A stretch of 46,053 nucleotides of DNA, taken from Sedimenticola sp. Lineage in GTDB: Bacteria > Pseudomonadota > Gammaproteobacteria > Chromatiales > Chromatiaceae. The notes below the pieces were generated by a model. The model was given only the letters and a program-made list of their open reading frames with translations. It had not been told where the DNA came from and did not search any database. Shown here in pieces: positions 36,871 to 46,053 of the stretch. The stretch spans positions 1 to 46,053 of the forward strand of contig JAPHUE010000165.1 of assembly GCA_026196795.1 (NCBI GenBank). The letters run 5' to 3'. Numbering within the stretch: the stretch's first letter is position 1; the number at the start of each line of letters is the position of its first letter. The translations under genes were made by a program, and so were the position numbers.

Positions 36871-39800
36871 TTGCGATTACCAGCACTTTCACTTGAACAG
36901 TATAAAGACATCATCGAAACGACATTGGAAGGTGTTTGGTTACTGGATGTTGAAGGGCGTACGTTGTTCGTTAATCAACGAGTGGCTTCAATGCTTGGGT
37001 ATAGCCAGGATGAAATGTCTGGCCGCACGCTCGACGATTTTGTCGACAAAGCATCTAGAGGGCGGGTTCTTGGCAGTATCAAGCAGAGTCAACAAGGAAA
37101 AAAAGAGGAGCGTGAATTTCGCTTTATTCGTAAGGATGGCACGTCGTTGTGGGTACTGTTTATTTCGGCTCCGTTATTTGAACAGGGCAACTTAACCGGA
37201 ACCATCAATCTTGTACTTGATTTTACAGAGCGTAAGATGCTTCAGCAGGCCGCCCAGGCCAGTGAAGCGCTTTACCGTCGAATATTCCAGACGGCGGGTG
37301 TTGGGATTCTGGAACAGGATATATCAGGCCTGAGGGAGTGGTTGGATACTCTTGACCCTCAATCCTTACAAGATCCTGATGCACTGTTTACTCATAATCC
37401 TGAACTGCTCATTATCGCTGCATCTAAAATGGTCATTACCCGTGCAAACCCTGCAGCAGTAGAGCTGTTTTGTGCGGATAACGAAACCCAGCTGTTAGGC
37501 CCCATTAACCGGCTTTTTCCAAAGAGTAGTTTTGCTGCTTTTAGAAAAGCGCTGGTCGAATATATCAATGGCTCGCGCAAAATAGAAATAGAAATCTCCT
37601 TGCATAGCTTTACATCCAATTATATTCAGGCGCTGGTGCGTGTGCAGGTGCCTGATGAAAAAACAGAACCCTGGCTGGTTAATATTGTTGATATTACAGG
37701 GCGAGTGGAATTGGAAGACCAACTGCGTAAGAGTGAAGAGCGCTTTCGTGATTTTGCAGAAGTCGCGGCAGACTGGTTTTGGGAGATGGATCGTGATCTC
37801 CGTTTTATTTATCTCTCTGGCCGTGTTGAAGAAGTGCTGGGTGTTTCCCCAATTGAATTAATGGGGAAGACGCGCTCAGAGGCCCATTCAAACCAGTCCT
37901 ATGATGACGCTCGCTGGCAACAGCACCTGCAAAATATGCAAGCCCATGAGCCATTGCTTTCGGTAGAGGTCGACTGGAAACGTCCGGATGGAGAGCGCCG
38001 CACTATCCGCCTCACGGGTAAAGCTAAATATGGCCTTTCGGGTGAGTTTTTGGGTTACCGAGGCGTGGGTACTGATCTGACTGGTGTAAAGGAGCTTCAA
38101 CTCGAGCATCAAAAAGAGGCGGCATTCCGTCGCGCTGTGATTGAAAAGGCGGCCGAAGGCCTATGTGTTTGCTGTCCCATTAGTGAGTTTCCGTATCTTC
38201 AGTTTACGCTTTGGAATGACCGGATGACCGAAATCACCGGTTACACGCGTGAAGAGATCAATCATAAAGGATGGTATCAATTGCTCTATCCTGATCCAGA
38301 CTTACAAAAAAGAGCTATTGAACGCATGGATAAAATGCGTCTAGGAGAGGATTTACGTGGAGAGGAGTGGCCTATAACAAGAGCGGATGGGGATCAGGCG
38401 GTCATTAGTATTTCTTCCTCTGTCATTCCTTTTAATGACAATACACCAAGAGTCTTGGCACTCATCCAGGATGTAACAACAAGACGCAGGCAGCAAGACG
38501 CTATTCTCGAGATTGCCAAGGGTGTATCAGCCGAATATGGAAGCGGCTTCTTTAATCGATTGTTGGAACATTTAACACCTGCTCTCGGCGGTTTTTTCTC
38601 ATTTATTGGGACACGAGATGTGAAAGATCCTGGTCGTGTACACACCCTGGCTACATATAGCAAGGAAGCGGGTGATGCAGGCTTTAGCTATACCCTTGAA
38701 CACACGCCCTGTGAAGAAGTGTTGGCGGGTGAATACTGTATTTATCCAGAACATGTCTGTGATCTCTTTCCAAATGATGCCGAACTTTCTCAGCTTCAAG
38801 TAGAGGGTTACGCTGGTGCTCCGTTGATCGATTCGCAAGGGAACAATCTGGGGCTCTTGGTCGTCCTGTTCAGGCAGTCGATCTTGAATCCGGAATATGT
38901 GGAATCTATATTACGGATTTTTGCTACCCGTGTTGCTTCAGAAATGGAGCGAAGTCAAACCGAGCGGGCTATATTCGACGAGCGAAAAAGGTTCCAGGAC
39001 TTCGCTGAAGTCGCATCTGATTGGTTTTGGGAGATGGATGCGGAGCTACGGTTCAGCTATTTCTCGGATCGAATAAAAGAGGCTATAGGTGTTTCAGGCG
39101 ATTTTATACTGGGGAAAAGTCGCCGTGACCTGATATCAGAAGACTATGACAAGGCTGTCTGGGATGAGCACCTTGCCCAGTTAGAAGCACATGAGCCATT
39201 TCGTGATTTTGAGTATGAGTATGAACGTCCCGATGGTGAAGTAATCTATGTGCGCGTTAGCGGTACTCCGTTGTTTGATGAGTCTGGTCAATTTAAGGGT
39301 TATCGAGGAATAGGCTATAACCTGACCAAGGAGGTAGAGGCAAGACGTGCAGAAGTTCGATTGCAGGATCGCCTGAACGATGCGATGGAAAGTGTGCCTG
39401 GTGGGGTGATTTTATTTGATAGTGAGGATCGAATGGTTCTCTGTAATAGCGCTTATAGAAAAGCCGTTAAAGAGATCGGCTCCATCCTAAGGCCGGGTAT
39501 GTCATTCAAACAACTCAATCACGCATTGGCGACAGTTGGGCTGGTTGACCTGGAGGGGGTTAGCGTAGATGAGTGGGTTGAAAAGCGTTTGCGGATGCAT
39601 AAGGAGAAGCGGCCGTTCGTATTAAAAGTAAAGGGTGATCGTTGGATTGAAGTGCTTGAATTTGCTACCCAGGAACAGGGCACGCTGATTATTAGAATGG
39701 ACATCACCGAAAGGATGCAAACCCAAAAGGCACTGAAAGCGAGCGAAAGTCGTTATCGTACGTTAATTGAACAAGCTGCCGACGGATTGTTAGTTACAAA

Positions 39801-41793
39801 TGAAAAAGGTGTTATTACAGACTGTAATCGATCCGCCCAATTGATGTTGGGTTATACAGTGGATGCATTGTTAAACCACCAGGTTATAGAATTTATTCAT
39901 CCATCAGAACGTCCGGGCTATGAGAAGCAACGCAATGAAGTGCATCGGCTTGGTTCTCTGATAGTGCAACGAAAGATGCTCTGTCAGGATGGCTCTGTAT
40001 TACCCGTAGAGGTCAGTGCCCGTTCACTGCCCGATGGTGGCATTCAGGCCCTGATAAGGGATATATCTGAGCGCTTACTTTCAGAAGAACGATTGCGGCT
40101 GTCGGCAACTGTATTTGAGAGTACCAGAGAAGGGGTATTGATCACCGATACTCAGGGTAATATTACAGCAGTCAATAATGCTTTCACAGAAATTACCGGC
40201 TATTCTGAAGCAGAGGTAAAAGGTAAGAATCCAAGTATGCTGAAGTCTGGAAAGCACGCAGATAATTTCTATGATGAAATGTGGGAGACGATTAATAAGA
40301 TTGGCTATTGGCGTGGTGAAATTTGGAATCGAAGAAAGAGTGGTGAAGTCTATCCTGAATGGGAGACAATCAGTACGGTTAGAAATGAGCAGGGAGAACT
40401 GACTAACTATGTTGCGGTATTCTCTGATATCAGTGACGTTAAAGAGTCGGAAAATCAACTGGAATACCTGGCGCATCATGACCCACTGACAGAGTTGCCA
40501 AATCGACTGTTATTTACCGCGCGACTTGATCATGCATTGGAACGCGCCCGTAGGGATAAGACCTGTCTGGCGGTGTTTTTTATTGATCTCGACTTATTTA
40601 AAAATATCAATGATAGTCTGGGACACCCGGTTGGCGATTCGTTGCTACAGAAAGTGTCGTTGCGTTTGCGGCAGCAGCTACGTGATGAGGATACTGTTGC
40701 CCGTCTGGGTGGGGATGAATTTACCGTTTTACTTGAGCAGCTTCCGACCCAGGAAAAAGCGGGGGATTTGGCCACCAAGCTGGTGCTCAGTCTCAATGCG
40801 CCATTTATTATCGAGCAGCATAAACTACATATTACGGCCAGTATTGGTATCAGTATATTTCCCAATGATGGAGATACGGCCGCCACCTTGTTACGCAATG
40901 CCGATGCTGCCATGTACCAGGCCAAGGCTCAAGGGCGCAACGGTTATCAATACTACACCGAAGAGATGACCTCTTCTGCGGTGAAGCGTGTGTTGCTGGA
41001 AAACAGTCTTCGGCAGGCAATAACGCTGAATCAATTTGTTGTCTACTATCAACCCAAGCTTTCACTTATAACTGGAAAGCTCATAGGGTCAGAGGCCCTC
41101 ATTCGCTGGTTACATCCTGAAATGGGATTGGTTCCACCGGACAACTTTATTCCGCTGGCAGAAGACACGGGCTTGATTGTGCCGATTGGGGCCTGGGTGC
41201 TTAATACAGCCTGTACACAGATCAAGCAGTGGCAGGACGAAGGGCTAGAGACGGGTACTGTGGCAGTTAATCTTTCGGGTCAACAGCTACAGCGAGGTGA
41301 TCTTGTGGCAACGGTCAAGGAGGCCCTGGCGAGCTCTGGGTTGAAAGCAACCTCGCTGGAATTAGAGATTACAGAAAGTTTTCTCATGGATCAGGCAGAT
41401 AAAGCCATTGGTGTGCTGAGTGAGTTAAGAGAGCTGGGAGTGACGCTGTCGATTGATGATTTTGGTACCGGATACTCTTCGCTCTCTTATCTGAAAAAAC
41501 TGCCGATCAATAATTTGAAAATTGATAAATCCTTTGTACGGGATATCCCGCATGATCCTAATGATGAAGCGATTGCTCGTGCCATTATCTCATTGGCGGG
41601 TAATCTACAGCTGGATGTTATTGCAGAAGGGATCGAGACCGAGGATCAGTTAAACTTTCTTCGTAAAGAGGGGTGCATGCTAGGTCAGGGTTATCTCTTT
41701 AGTCCGCCCATTGCAGCCGAAGGGTTTGTGCAGTTTCTAAAGGAACGGCCTTGTCTATCAGAAACATTCAAAGAGCAGAAAAACCCGCCTTGA
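36871..41793 (+). CDS. Multi-PAS/GAF diguanylate cyclase-phosphodiesterase (GGDEF-EAL)
   Basis: The product is 1640 residues from a TTG start preceded by AGAGGA; no ATG in frame offers the same fit. Order: PAS (about 8-118), a degenerate PAS (130-272), PAS (288-405), PAS (415-535), GAF (545-695), PAS (704-822), a PAS-like region (826-940), PAS (950-1068), PAS (1072-1190), GGDEF (about 1200-1365), EAL (1380-1625). The GGDEF motif (1280-1284) is intact, with a product-inhibition site RDED (1271-1274) five residues before it. The EAL domain keeps SEALIRW (1407-1413), VNLSGQQL, ELEITES, IDDFGTGYSS, LKIDKSF and AEGIET. Both activities on c-di-GMP are therefore possible. No membrane helix was seen, so it should be a soluble multi-signal sensor. 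Confidence 0.93.
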   Translation: MRLPALSLEQYKDIIETTLEGVWLLDVEGRTLFVNQRVASMLGYSQDEMSGRTLDDFVDKASRGRVLGSIKQSQQGKKEEREFRFIRKDGTSLWVLFISAPLFEQGNLTGTINLVLDFTERKMLQQAAQASEALYRRIFQTAGVGILEQDISGLREWLDTLDPQSLQDPDALFTHNPELLIIAASKMVITRANPAAVELFCADNETQLLGPINRLFPKSSFAAFRKALVEYINGSRKIEIEISLHSFTSNYIQALVRVQVPDEKTEPWLVNIVDITGRVELEDQLRKSEERFRDFAEVAADWFWEMDRDLRFIYLSGRVEEVLGVSPIELMGKTRSEAHSNQSYDDARWQQHLQNMQAHEPLLSVEVDWKRPDGERRTIRLTGKAKYGLSGEFLGYRGVGTDLTGVKELQLEHQKEAAFRRAVIEKAAEGLCVCCPISEFPYLQFTLWNDRMTEITGYTREEINHKGWYQLLYPDPDLQKRAIERMDKMRLGEDLRGEEWPITRADGDQAVISISSSVIPFNDNTPRVLALIQDVTTRRRQQDAILEIAKGVSAEYGSGFFNRLLEHLTPALGGFFSFIGTRDVKDPGRVHTLATYSKEAGDAGFSYTLEHTPCEEVLAGEYCIYPEHVCDLFPNDAELSQLQVEGYAGAPLIDSQGNNLGLLVVLFRQSILNPEYVESILRIFATRVASEMERSQTERAIFDERKRFQDFAEVASDWFWEMDAELRFSYFSDRIKEAIGVSGDFILGKSRRDLISEDYDKAVWDEHLAQLEAHEPFRDFEYEYERPDGEVIYVRVSGTPLFDESGQFKGYRGIGYNLTKEVEARRAEVRLQDRLNDAMESVPGGVILFDSEDRMVLCNSAYRKAVKEIGSILRPGMSFKQLNHALATVGLVDLEGVSVDEWVEKRLRMHKEKRPFVLKVKGDRWIEVLEFATQEQGTLIIRMDITERMQTQKALKASESRYRTLIEQAADGLLVTNEKGVITDCNRSAQLMLGYTVDALLNHQVIEFIHPSERPGYEKQRNEVHRLGSLIVQRKMLCQDGSVLPVEVSARSLPDGGIQALIRDISERLLSEERLRLSATVFESTREGVLITDTQGNITAVNNAFTEITGYSEAEVKGKNPSMLKSGKHADNFYDEMWETINKIGYWRGEIWNRRKSGEVYPEWETISTVRNEQGELTNYVAVFSDISDVKESENQLEYLAHHDPLTELPNRLLFTARLDHALERARRDKTCLAVFFIDLDLFKNINDSLGHPVGDSLLQKVSLRLRQQLRDEDTVARLGGDEFTVLLEQLPTQEKAGDLATKLVLSLNAPFIIEQHKLHITASIGISIFPNDGDTAATLLRNADAAMYQAKAQGRNGYQYYTEEMTSSAVKRVLLENSLRQAITLNQFVVYYQPKLSLITGKLIGSEALIRWLHPEMGLVPPDNFIPLAEDTGLIVPIGAWVLNTACTQIKQWQDEGLETGTVAVNLSGQQLQRGDLVATVKEALASSGLKATSLELEITESFLMDQADKAIGVLSELRELGVTLSIDDFGTGYSSLSYLKKLPINNLKIDKSFVRDIPHDPNDEAIARAIISLAGNLQLDVIAEGIETEDQLNFLRKEGCMLGQGYLFSPPIAAEGFVQFLKERPCLSETFKEQKNPP

Positions 41794-41805
41794 GTCGTAG
41801 TGGAT

Positions 41806-41835
41806 GCCTTGCTATCCACTGTTTGATAGCAAGGC
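41806..41835. terminator. Strong hairpin between the convergent GGDEF/EAL and FKBP genes
   Basis: An 11-bp perfect stem (GCCTTGCTATC at 41806-41816 with GATAGCAAGGC at 41825-41835) has an 8-base loop, midway between two convergent stops. It has no T-tract, so it is a probable bidirectional barrier rather than a classic terminator. TGGAT/ATCCA (41801-41805, 41814-41818) could form a competing smaller hairpin. Confidence 0.55.
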
Positions 41836-41853
41836 GTCGGCTATAAACGTCTG

Positions 41854-42372
41854 CTATTTAAGCTCAACAGCCATACTTTTCTTGTGTTCTTTCTCGTAGA
41901 TTTCATCCATATCCTGAACCTGTCCGGTCAGAAGCTCCTCTTCGACAGCATCACGCACCTCAACAATGACAATATCCATGTTGATAGTGACACCCGCCAT
42001 AGGTGGGTTGGCGTCAATGACCACGCTTTCATCATCGACTTTGACTATTGTGACCACGATATCCTCGTCATCCCGGCGGGTCTTGAATTGACTGCCAACC
42101 TGGATTTCACCCTCAAACTTGAACCGGTCGCGTGGCACGATCTTGATCAGGCGCTCATCTGTCTTGCCGTAGGCCTGTTCGGGCGTCAGAGTAATTTCCA
42201 GTCGCTCACCGATAGATTTGCCAGATAGGGCGTCCTCCAGTGCAGGGAAAATGGCCCCCTTTCCCTGAATAAAGGAGAGTGTGTCCCCATTATCTGAAGT
42301 GTCCAGCAGGTTGCCGAGCTGGTCTGTCATGGTGTATTCAATGGTGACGACTTTGTCCTGACTGATTTGCAT
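41854..42372 (-). CDS. FKBP-type peptidyl-prolyl isomerase, SlyD-like
   Basis: The product is 172 residues with no signal peptide. The FKBP domain (about 5-70 and 130-150) begins KVVTIEYTMTDQLGNLLDTS. The inserted-in-flap chaperone domain (about 72-128) contains LTPEQAYGKTDERLIKIVP. The usual DANHPLAG signature of SlyD proteins is DANPPMAG here (120-127), so its histidine is missing. It lacks the metal-binding His/Cys-rich tail of E. coli SlyD and instead ends in a charged helix. It probably assists protein folding in the cytoplasm. Divergent from alaS. Confidence 0.9.
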   Translation of the reverse strand: MQISQDKVVTIEYTMTDQLGNLLDTSDNGDTLSFIQGKGAIFPALEDALSGKSIGERLEITLTPEQAYGKTDERLIKIVPRDRFKFEGEIQVGSQFKTRRDDEDIVVTIVKVDDESVVIDANPPMAGVTINMDIVIVEVRDAVEEELLTGQVQDMDEIYEKEHKKSMAVELK

Positions 42373-42455
42373 GTGCTTGCCTTGGTGAATCGTTAAAGAG
42401 CGGCCATATTACGGCGGTTTTGGATTGTGGCCAAGTTAACTGGCTGTAATGAGCG

Positions 42456-42461
42456 TATAAT
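42456..42461 (+). promoter_or_regulatory. Candidate -10 element of the alaS promoter
   Basis: An exact TATAAT lies about 130 bases before the alaS ATG, in the divergent gap with the FKBP gene. No good -35 at 16-18 bp was found, so the call is weak. Confidence 0.35.
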
Positions 42462-42591
42462 TCCTATAGAACGGAGCGTAAAAGCGCGCACTATTTGTCC
42501 TGCCAGAGTGATTTCCGTAGAATTGCAGGTGACAACACCCGTGCTTCTGCCTAATATCCACCATTTCATTAATTTACATAGTCTAGCCTGT

Positions 42592-45198
42592 ATGAAGACC
42601 AGCGCCGAATTACGCACCGCATTTCTAAATTTCTTTATCGAGAAAGGTCATCAGGAGGTTGCCAGTAGCTCTCTGGTGCCCCATAACGACCCGACCCTGC
42701 TGTTCACCAATGCTGGCATGGTCCAGTTCAAGGATACCTTTCTGGGTAGGGAGAAGCGCGACTATGTGAGAGCCACTACCTCGCAACGCTGCGTACGTGC
42801 CGGGGGGAAGCATAACGACCTCGAAAATGTGGGCTACACAGCACGCCATCACACTTTCTTTGAGATGCTGGGTAATTTCAGCTTCGGCGACTACTTTAAG
42901 CGCGAGGCCATTAAATATGCCTGGGAGTTTCTGACAGAAGAGCTGGGCTTGCCCGAAGATAAGCTGTGGGTCACGGTTTATGAAGAGGACCAGGAGGCCG
43001 AAGATATCTGGCTCAAAGAGATGGGGGTCGACTCGACTCGTTTCTCACGCTGTGGGGCAAAGGACAACTTCTGGTCAATGGGTGATACGGGCCCTTGCGG
43101 TCCCTGCTCAGAAATCTTTTACGATCATGGTCCAGAGATCTGGGGTGGCCCTCCAGGCTCTCCTGAAGAGGATGGTGATCGCTATATCGAAATCTGGAAC
43201 CTGGTCTTCATGCAGTTTAATCGGGACCAGAGCGGTGAGCTGACACCCCTGCCAAGACCGTCTGTTGATACCGGCATGGGATTGGAACGTCTAGCGGCTG
43301 TACTCCAGCATGTTCACAGCAACTATGAGATCGATCTGTTTCAGAATCTTATCAAGGCGGCCTCAGCGGTTACCGGTTGTGTAAACCTGGAAGAGAAATC
43401 GCTTCGTGTGATTGCTGACCATATCCGCTCGTGTGCTTTCCTGATTGTTGATGGCGTGCTGCCCTCGAATGAGGGGCGTGGCTATGTACTGCGACGCATT
43501 ATTCGTCGCGCTATCCGCCATGGCTACATGCTGGGGAAGAAAGACCCCTTCTTCCATAAGCTGGTCGCCACCCTGAGTCAGGAGATGGGCGCGGCTTATC
43601 CAGAGCTGCCTGATATGGCGGATCAGGTCACCCGTGTTTTACGCCTGGAAGAGGAGCGTTTTGCGGAAACCCTGGAACAGGGTATGAAGATTCTGGATCA
43701 GACGATTGAAGCCCTTGATGGTACGCAGATCCCAGGAGAAACCGTATTCAAACTTTATGATACCTACGGATTTCCAACTGATCTGACTGCTGATATTGCC
43801 CGTGAGCGTGAGCTGTCACTGGATATGGAAGGCTTTGAGCAGGCCATGGAAGCTCAACGGGAACGTGCCCGTGCTGCCAGCCAGTTTGGAAGTGTCCAGG
43901 AGGTTGATATCACCCTGGATGGTGCAACCGAATTTACTGGCTATGACAAGCTTGAGAGCAAGGCAACAGTCATTGCCATGTTCCAAAATGGTGAGTCTGT
44001 CGAGACGCTGGGCGATGGCGAAGATGGGTTGATTGTATTGGATCGCACCCCATTCTATGCCGAGTCCGGTGGTCAGGTAGGCGATGTGGGTGTGCTGGCC
44101 GCAGGTGAAACCCATTTCTCCGTAGCGGACACCCAGAAGCAGGGTGGAGATGTCTTTATTCATCGGGGCCAATTCCATGGCGCTTCACTTCGGGTGGGTA
44201 GCGAGGTTGTTGCCCAAGTTGATGAGCAGAAGCGCGAAGCAACGGCCCTCAACCATTCGGCCACCCATCTGATGCATGCTGCCTTGCAGCGCGTGCTGGG
44301 TGATCATGTACAACAGAAAGGCTCTCTGGTTAATCCAGAACGCTTGCGTTTCGACTTCTCACACTTTGAGCCGGTCAGCCGGGAGCAGATCAAAGAGATT
44401 GAGCGCATGGTGAATGAGCAGATTCGTGAGAACCACACGGTACAGACTCGTATCATGTCGCTTGATGATGCCAAGGCCAGCGGGGCGATGGCGCTGTTTG
44501 GCGAAAAATATGGGGACAATGTTCGCGTACTGCGTATGGGTGATTTCTCCACAGAACTGTGTGGTGGAACCCATGTTAAAGCAGTGGGTGATATCGGCCT
44601 GTTCAAAATTACCGCTGAAACGGGTATTGCATCAGGTGTGCGTCGTATAGAAGCGGTGACTGGCGCTGCAGCCATCCAGTGGGTAGAAGAGGACGAAAAT
44701 CGTCTTCAGCGCGTTGCAGATCTGGTTAAGTCCGGTCGCGATGATGTGGCAGAAAAGGTCTCCCAGCTGGTTGATAAAAGTCGCCGACTGGAGAAAGAGC
44801 TGGAACAGCTGAAAGGCAAGCTGGCAAGTGCAGCGGGTAGTGATCTGGCCGGCAGTGCAGTTGATGTGGACGGCGTTAAGGTGTTGGCTGCCAAGCTGGA
44901 AGGTGTAGATCCCAAATCACTCCGCGACACAATGGATCAGCTCAAAAACAAATTGGGCAGCGCGGTTATTCTGTTGGCGGCGGTTACGGGCGACAAAGTA
45001 AGCCTGGTTGCTGGTGTCACGAAAGATCAGATTCCGGGCTTGAAAGCCGGTGATCTGGTGAAATTTGTCGCCGAGCAGGTAGGTGGAAAGGGGGGTGGAC
45101 GTCCCGATATGGCTCAGGCGGGTGGCAATAACCCTGAGGCACTTCCTGCCGCATTAGCCTCGGTTGAGGGCTGGGTGAAGTCATCTCTGAATGCCTAA
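42592..45198 (+). CDS. alaS: Alanyl-tRNA synthetase
   Basis: The product is 868 residues from the ATG at 42592 ([15 protein letters not shown]), the standard family N-terminus; the frame is open 55 codons further upstream, but that part is not family-like. The class II aminoacylation core has [19 protein letters not shown] and the motif around [12 protein letters not shown]. The editing domain has zinc-type residues H555 and H559 (HSATH) and C657/H661 (CGGTH). The C-terminal oligomerisation/DHHA1-like domain ends [14 protein letters not shown]. It charges tRNA-Ala. It precedes lysC, as in many gammaproteobacteria. Confidence 0.98.
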   Translation: MKTSAELRTAFLNFFIEKGHQEVASSSLVPHNDPTLLFTNAGMVQFKDTFLGREKRDYVRATTSQRCVRAGGKHNDLENVGYTARHHTFFEMLGNFSFGDYFKREAIKYAWEFLTEELGLPEDKLWVTVYEEDQEAEDIWLKEMGVDSTRFSRCGAKDNFWSMGDTGPCGPCSEIFYDHGPEIWGGPPGSPEEDGDRYIEIWNLVFMQFNRDQSGELTPLPRPSVDTGMGLERLAAVLQHVHSNYEIDLFQNLIKAASAVTGCVNLEEKSLRVIADHIRSCAFLIVDGVLPSNEGRGYVLRRIIRRAIRHGYMLGKKDPFFHKLVATLSQEMGAAYPELPDMADQVTRVLRLEEERFAETLEQGMKILDQTIEALDGTQIPGETVFKLYDTYGFPTDLTADIARERELSLDMEGFEQAMEAQRERARAASQFGSVQEVDITLDGATEFTGYDKLESKATVIAMFQNGESVETLGDGEDGLIVLDRTPFYAESGGQVGDVGVLAAGETHFSVADTQKQGGDVFIHRGQFHGASLRVGSEVVAQVDEQKREATALNHSATHLMHAALQRVLGDHVQQKGSLVNPERLRFDFSHFEPVSREQIKEIERMVNEQIRENHTVQTRIMSLDDAKASGAMALFGEKYGDNVRVLRMGDFSTELCGGTHVKAVGDIGLFKITAETGIASGVRRIEAVTGAAAIQWVEEDENRLQRVADLVKSGRDDVAEKVSQLVDKSRRLEKELEQLKGKLASAAGSDLAGSAVDVDGVKVLAAKLEGVDPKSLRDTMDQLKNKLGSAVILLAAVTGDKVSLVAGVTKDQIPGLKAGDLVKFVAEQVGGKGGGRPDMAQAGGNNPEALPAALASVEGWVKSSLNA

Positions 45199-45253
45199 TT
45201 GAAAAGGCTTTCAGAGAAGTCATGGAAACCCCCGGTATTTTATTGTTTAATTA

Positions 45254-45284
45254 GCGCCCTTCGGGTGCCCGCCTCGCTGGCGGG
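45254..45284. repeat. Twin adjacent hairpins before lysC (REP-like)
   Basis: GCGCCC-TTC-GGGTGC (45254-45268, one G-T pair) is directly followed by CCCGCC-TCGCT-GGCGGG (45268-45284). The two GC-rich hairpins share one base, lie 56 bases after alaS and 36 before the lysC ATG, and are richer in GC than their surroundings. They could be a dispersed repeat or a leader structure of lysC. Confidence 0.5.
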
Positions 45285-45319
45285 TCAAGCGTATAACTGA
45301 AAAGCGAGTAGCAGAATCA

Positions 45320-46053
45320 ATGGCCCTGATCGTACAAAAATACGGTGGCACATCTGTTGGTACTATCGAGCGAATCCAGGCAGTGGCCGAGAAGGTTGCA
45401 ACTGCACGGAATCGCGGTGACCAGGTTGTCGTGGTTGTTTCGGCCATGTCTGGAGAGACCAATCGACTGATTGCCCTGGCAAAAGCGATAGAAGAGCATC
45501 CCTCGGCGAGAGAGATGGATGTACTGGTGTCGACGGGTGAGCAGGTAACCATAGCCCTGCTCTCTATGGCCTTACACAAGGCCGGTTGTCCTGCAAAATC
45601 CTACACGGGTGGGCAGGTGCATATTCGGACTGACAGCGCCTATAGCAAGGCACGTATTCAGGATATTGATGATGTCAAAGTCAGAAATGATCTGGATGCA
45701 GGCTGTGTTGTGGTGGTGGCCGGTTTTCAAGGTATTGATGATCAAGGCAGTATCACAACGCTGGGTCGTGGTGGTTCTGACACCACCGCTGTTGCTCTTG
45801 CTGCCGCGCTAAAAGCGGATGAATGCCAGATCTTTACTGATGTGGATGGTGTTTACACCACAGATCCACGGGTAGAGCCCAAAGCCCGTCGCATGAGTAA
45901 AATTTCATTTGAAGAGATGCTGGAAATGGCCAGTCTCGGATCCAAGGTTTTACAGATCCGCGCGGTTGAATTTGCCGGTAAATATAATGTACCCCTGCGC
46001 GTACTCTCGAGTTTCGAAGAGGGCGAGGGAACCTTGATCACCTTTGAGGACAA
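45320..46053 (+). CDS. lysC: Aspartate kinase, N-terminal part
   Basis: This is the first 244 codons of a gene that leaves the window on the right. It begins MALIVQKYGGTSVG, the ATP-binding lysine loop of aspartokinases. It continues with VVVVSAMSGETNRLI, LVSTGEQVTIALLSMAL, the glycine-rich TTLGRGGSDTTAVALAAAL and DVDGVYTTDPRVEPKA, which cover most of the amino acid kinase domain. The regulatory ACT domains would follow. The length so far and lack of a fused homoserine dehydrogenase fit monofunctional LysC. It phosphorylates aspartate at the start of lysine, threonine and methionine synthesis. alaS-lysC is a common order, often followed by csrA. Confidence 0.95.
   Translation, partial: MALIVQKYGGTSVGTIERIQAVAEKVATARNRGDQVVVVVSAMSGETNRLIALAKAIEEHPSAREMDVLVSTGEQVTIALLSMALHKAGCPAKSYTGGQVHIRTDSAYSKARIQDIDDVKVRNDLDAGCVVVVAGFQGIDDQGSITTLGRGGSDTTAVALAAALKADECQIFTDVDGVYTTDPRVEPKARRMSKISFEEMLEMASLGSKVLQIRAVEFAGKYNVPLRVLSSFEEGEGTLITFED

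Overview
The window reads as chromosomal DNA of a gammaproteobacterium, most likely a sulfur-oxidising member of the Chromatiales and relatives. Three things suggest this: the recA-recX-(insert)-alaS-lysC order, a CbrAB-like two-component system, and a sulfide:quinone oxidoreductase whose cysteines fall at the same positions as in the Acidithiobacillus enzyme. It is gene-dense. I saw no rRNA, tRNA, CRISPR array, prophage or insertion sequence. No gap without a gene exceeds about 250 bases. Species cannot be fixed from this sequence alone.

Layout. 1-3149 (minus): the 5' end of a DUF2207 membrane protein gene coupled to lemA, then ppx and sixA. 3307-7232: a zinc-ribbon Nudix hydrolase (plus), an NYN/cold-shock fusion and a large acyltransferase-hydrolase fusion (both minus). 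7385-20250 (nearly all minus): an acetate and carbon-control block. It holds acetyl-CoA synthetase, a DEDDh exonuclease, a cNMP/CBS/DUF294 protein, two small membrane-linked genes, a sodium:solute symporter, an NtrC-type regulator, a symporter-domain histidine kinase and a short ORF overlapping the kinase. 20480-24836 (plus): DUF6394, an RCK potassium channel, a hemerythrin and sqr. 24927-30049: hemH (minus), then xerD, yajQ, a DsbC-like gene, a PP2C phosphatase and an FHA protein. 30116-34932: mutS, a cupin, pncC and a DUF3422 protein. 35173-46053: recA, recX, a 1640-residue PAS/GAF/GGDEF/EAL protein, a SlyD-like FKBP, alaS and the 5' part of lysC.

How it fits together. The kinase and regulator resemble CbrA/CbrB. 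Between the regulator and the symporter gene lies a good sigma54 promoter, with a GTTAC-N5-GTAAC palindrome plus an extra GTTACC half-site about 70 bp upstream of it. The same composite motif recurs only nine bases before the short ORF that starts the kinase operon. This suggests that the system activates the symporter and acts on its own operon, with acs next door as the likely metabolic partner. The other notable observation is a DsbC-family protein whose CxxC active site has become SAYS, while its structural cysteine pair is kept.
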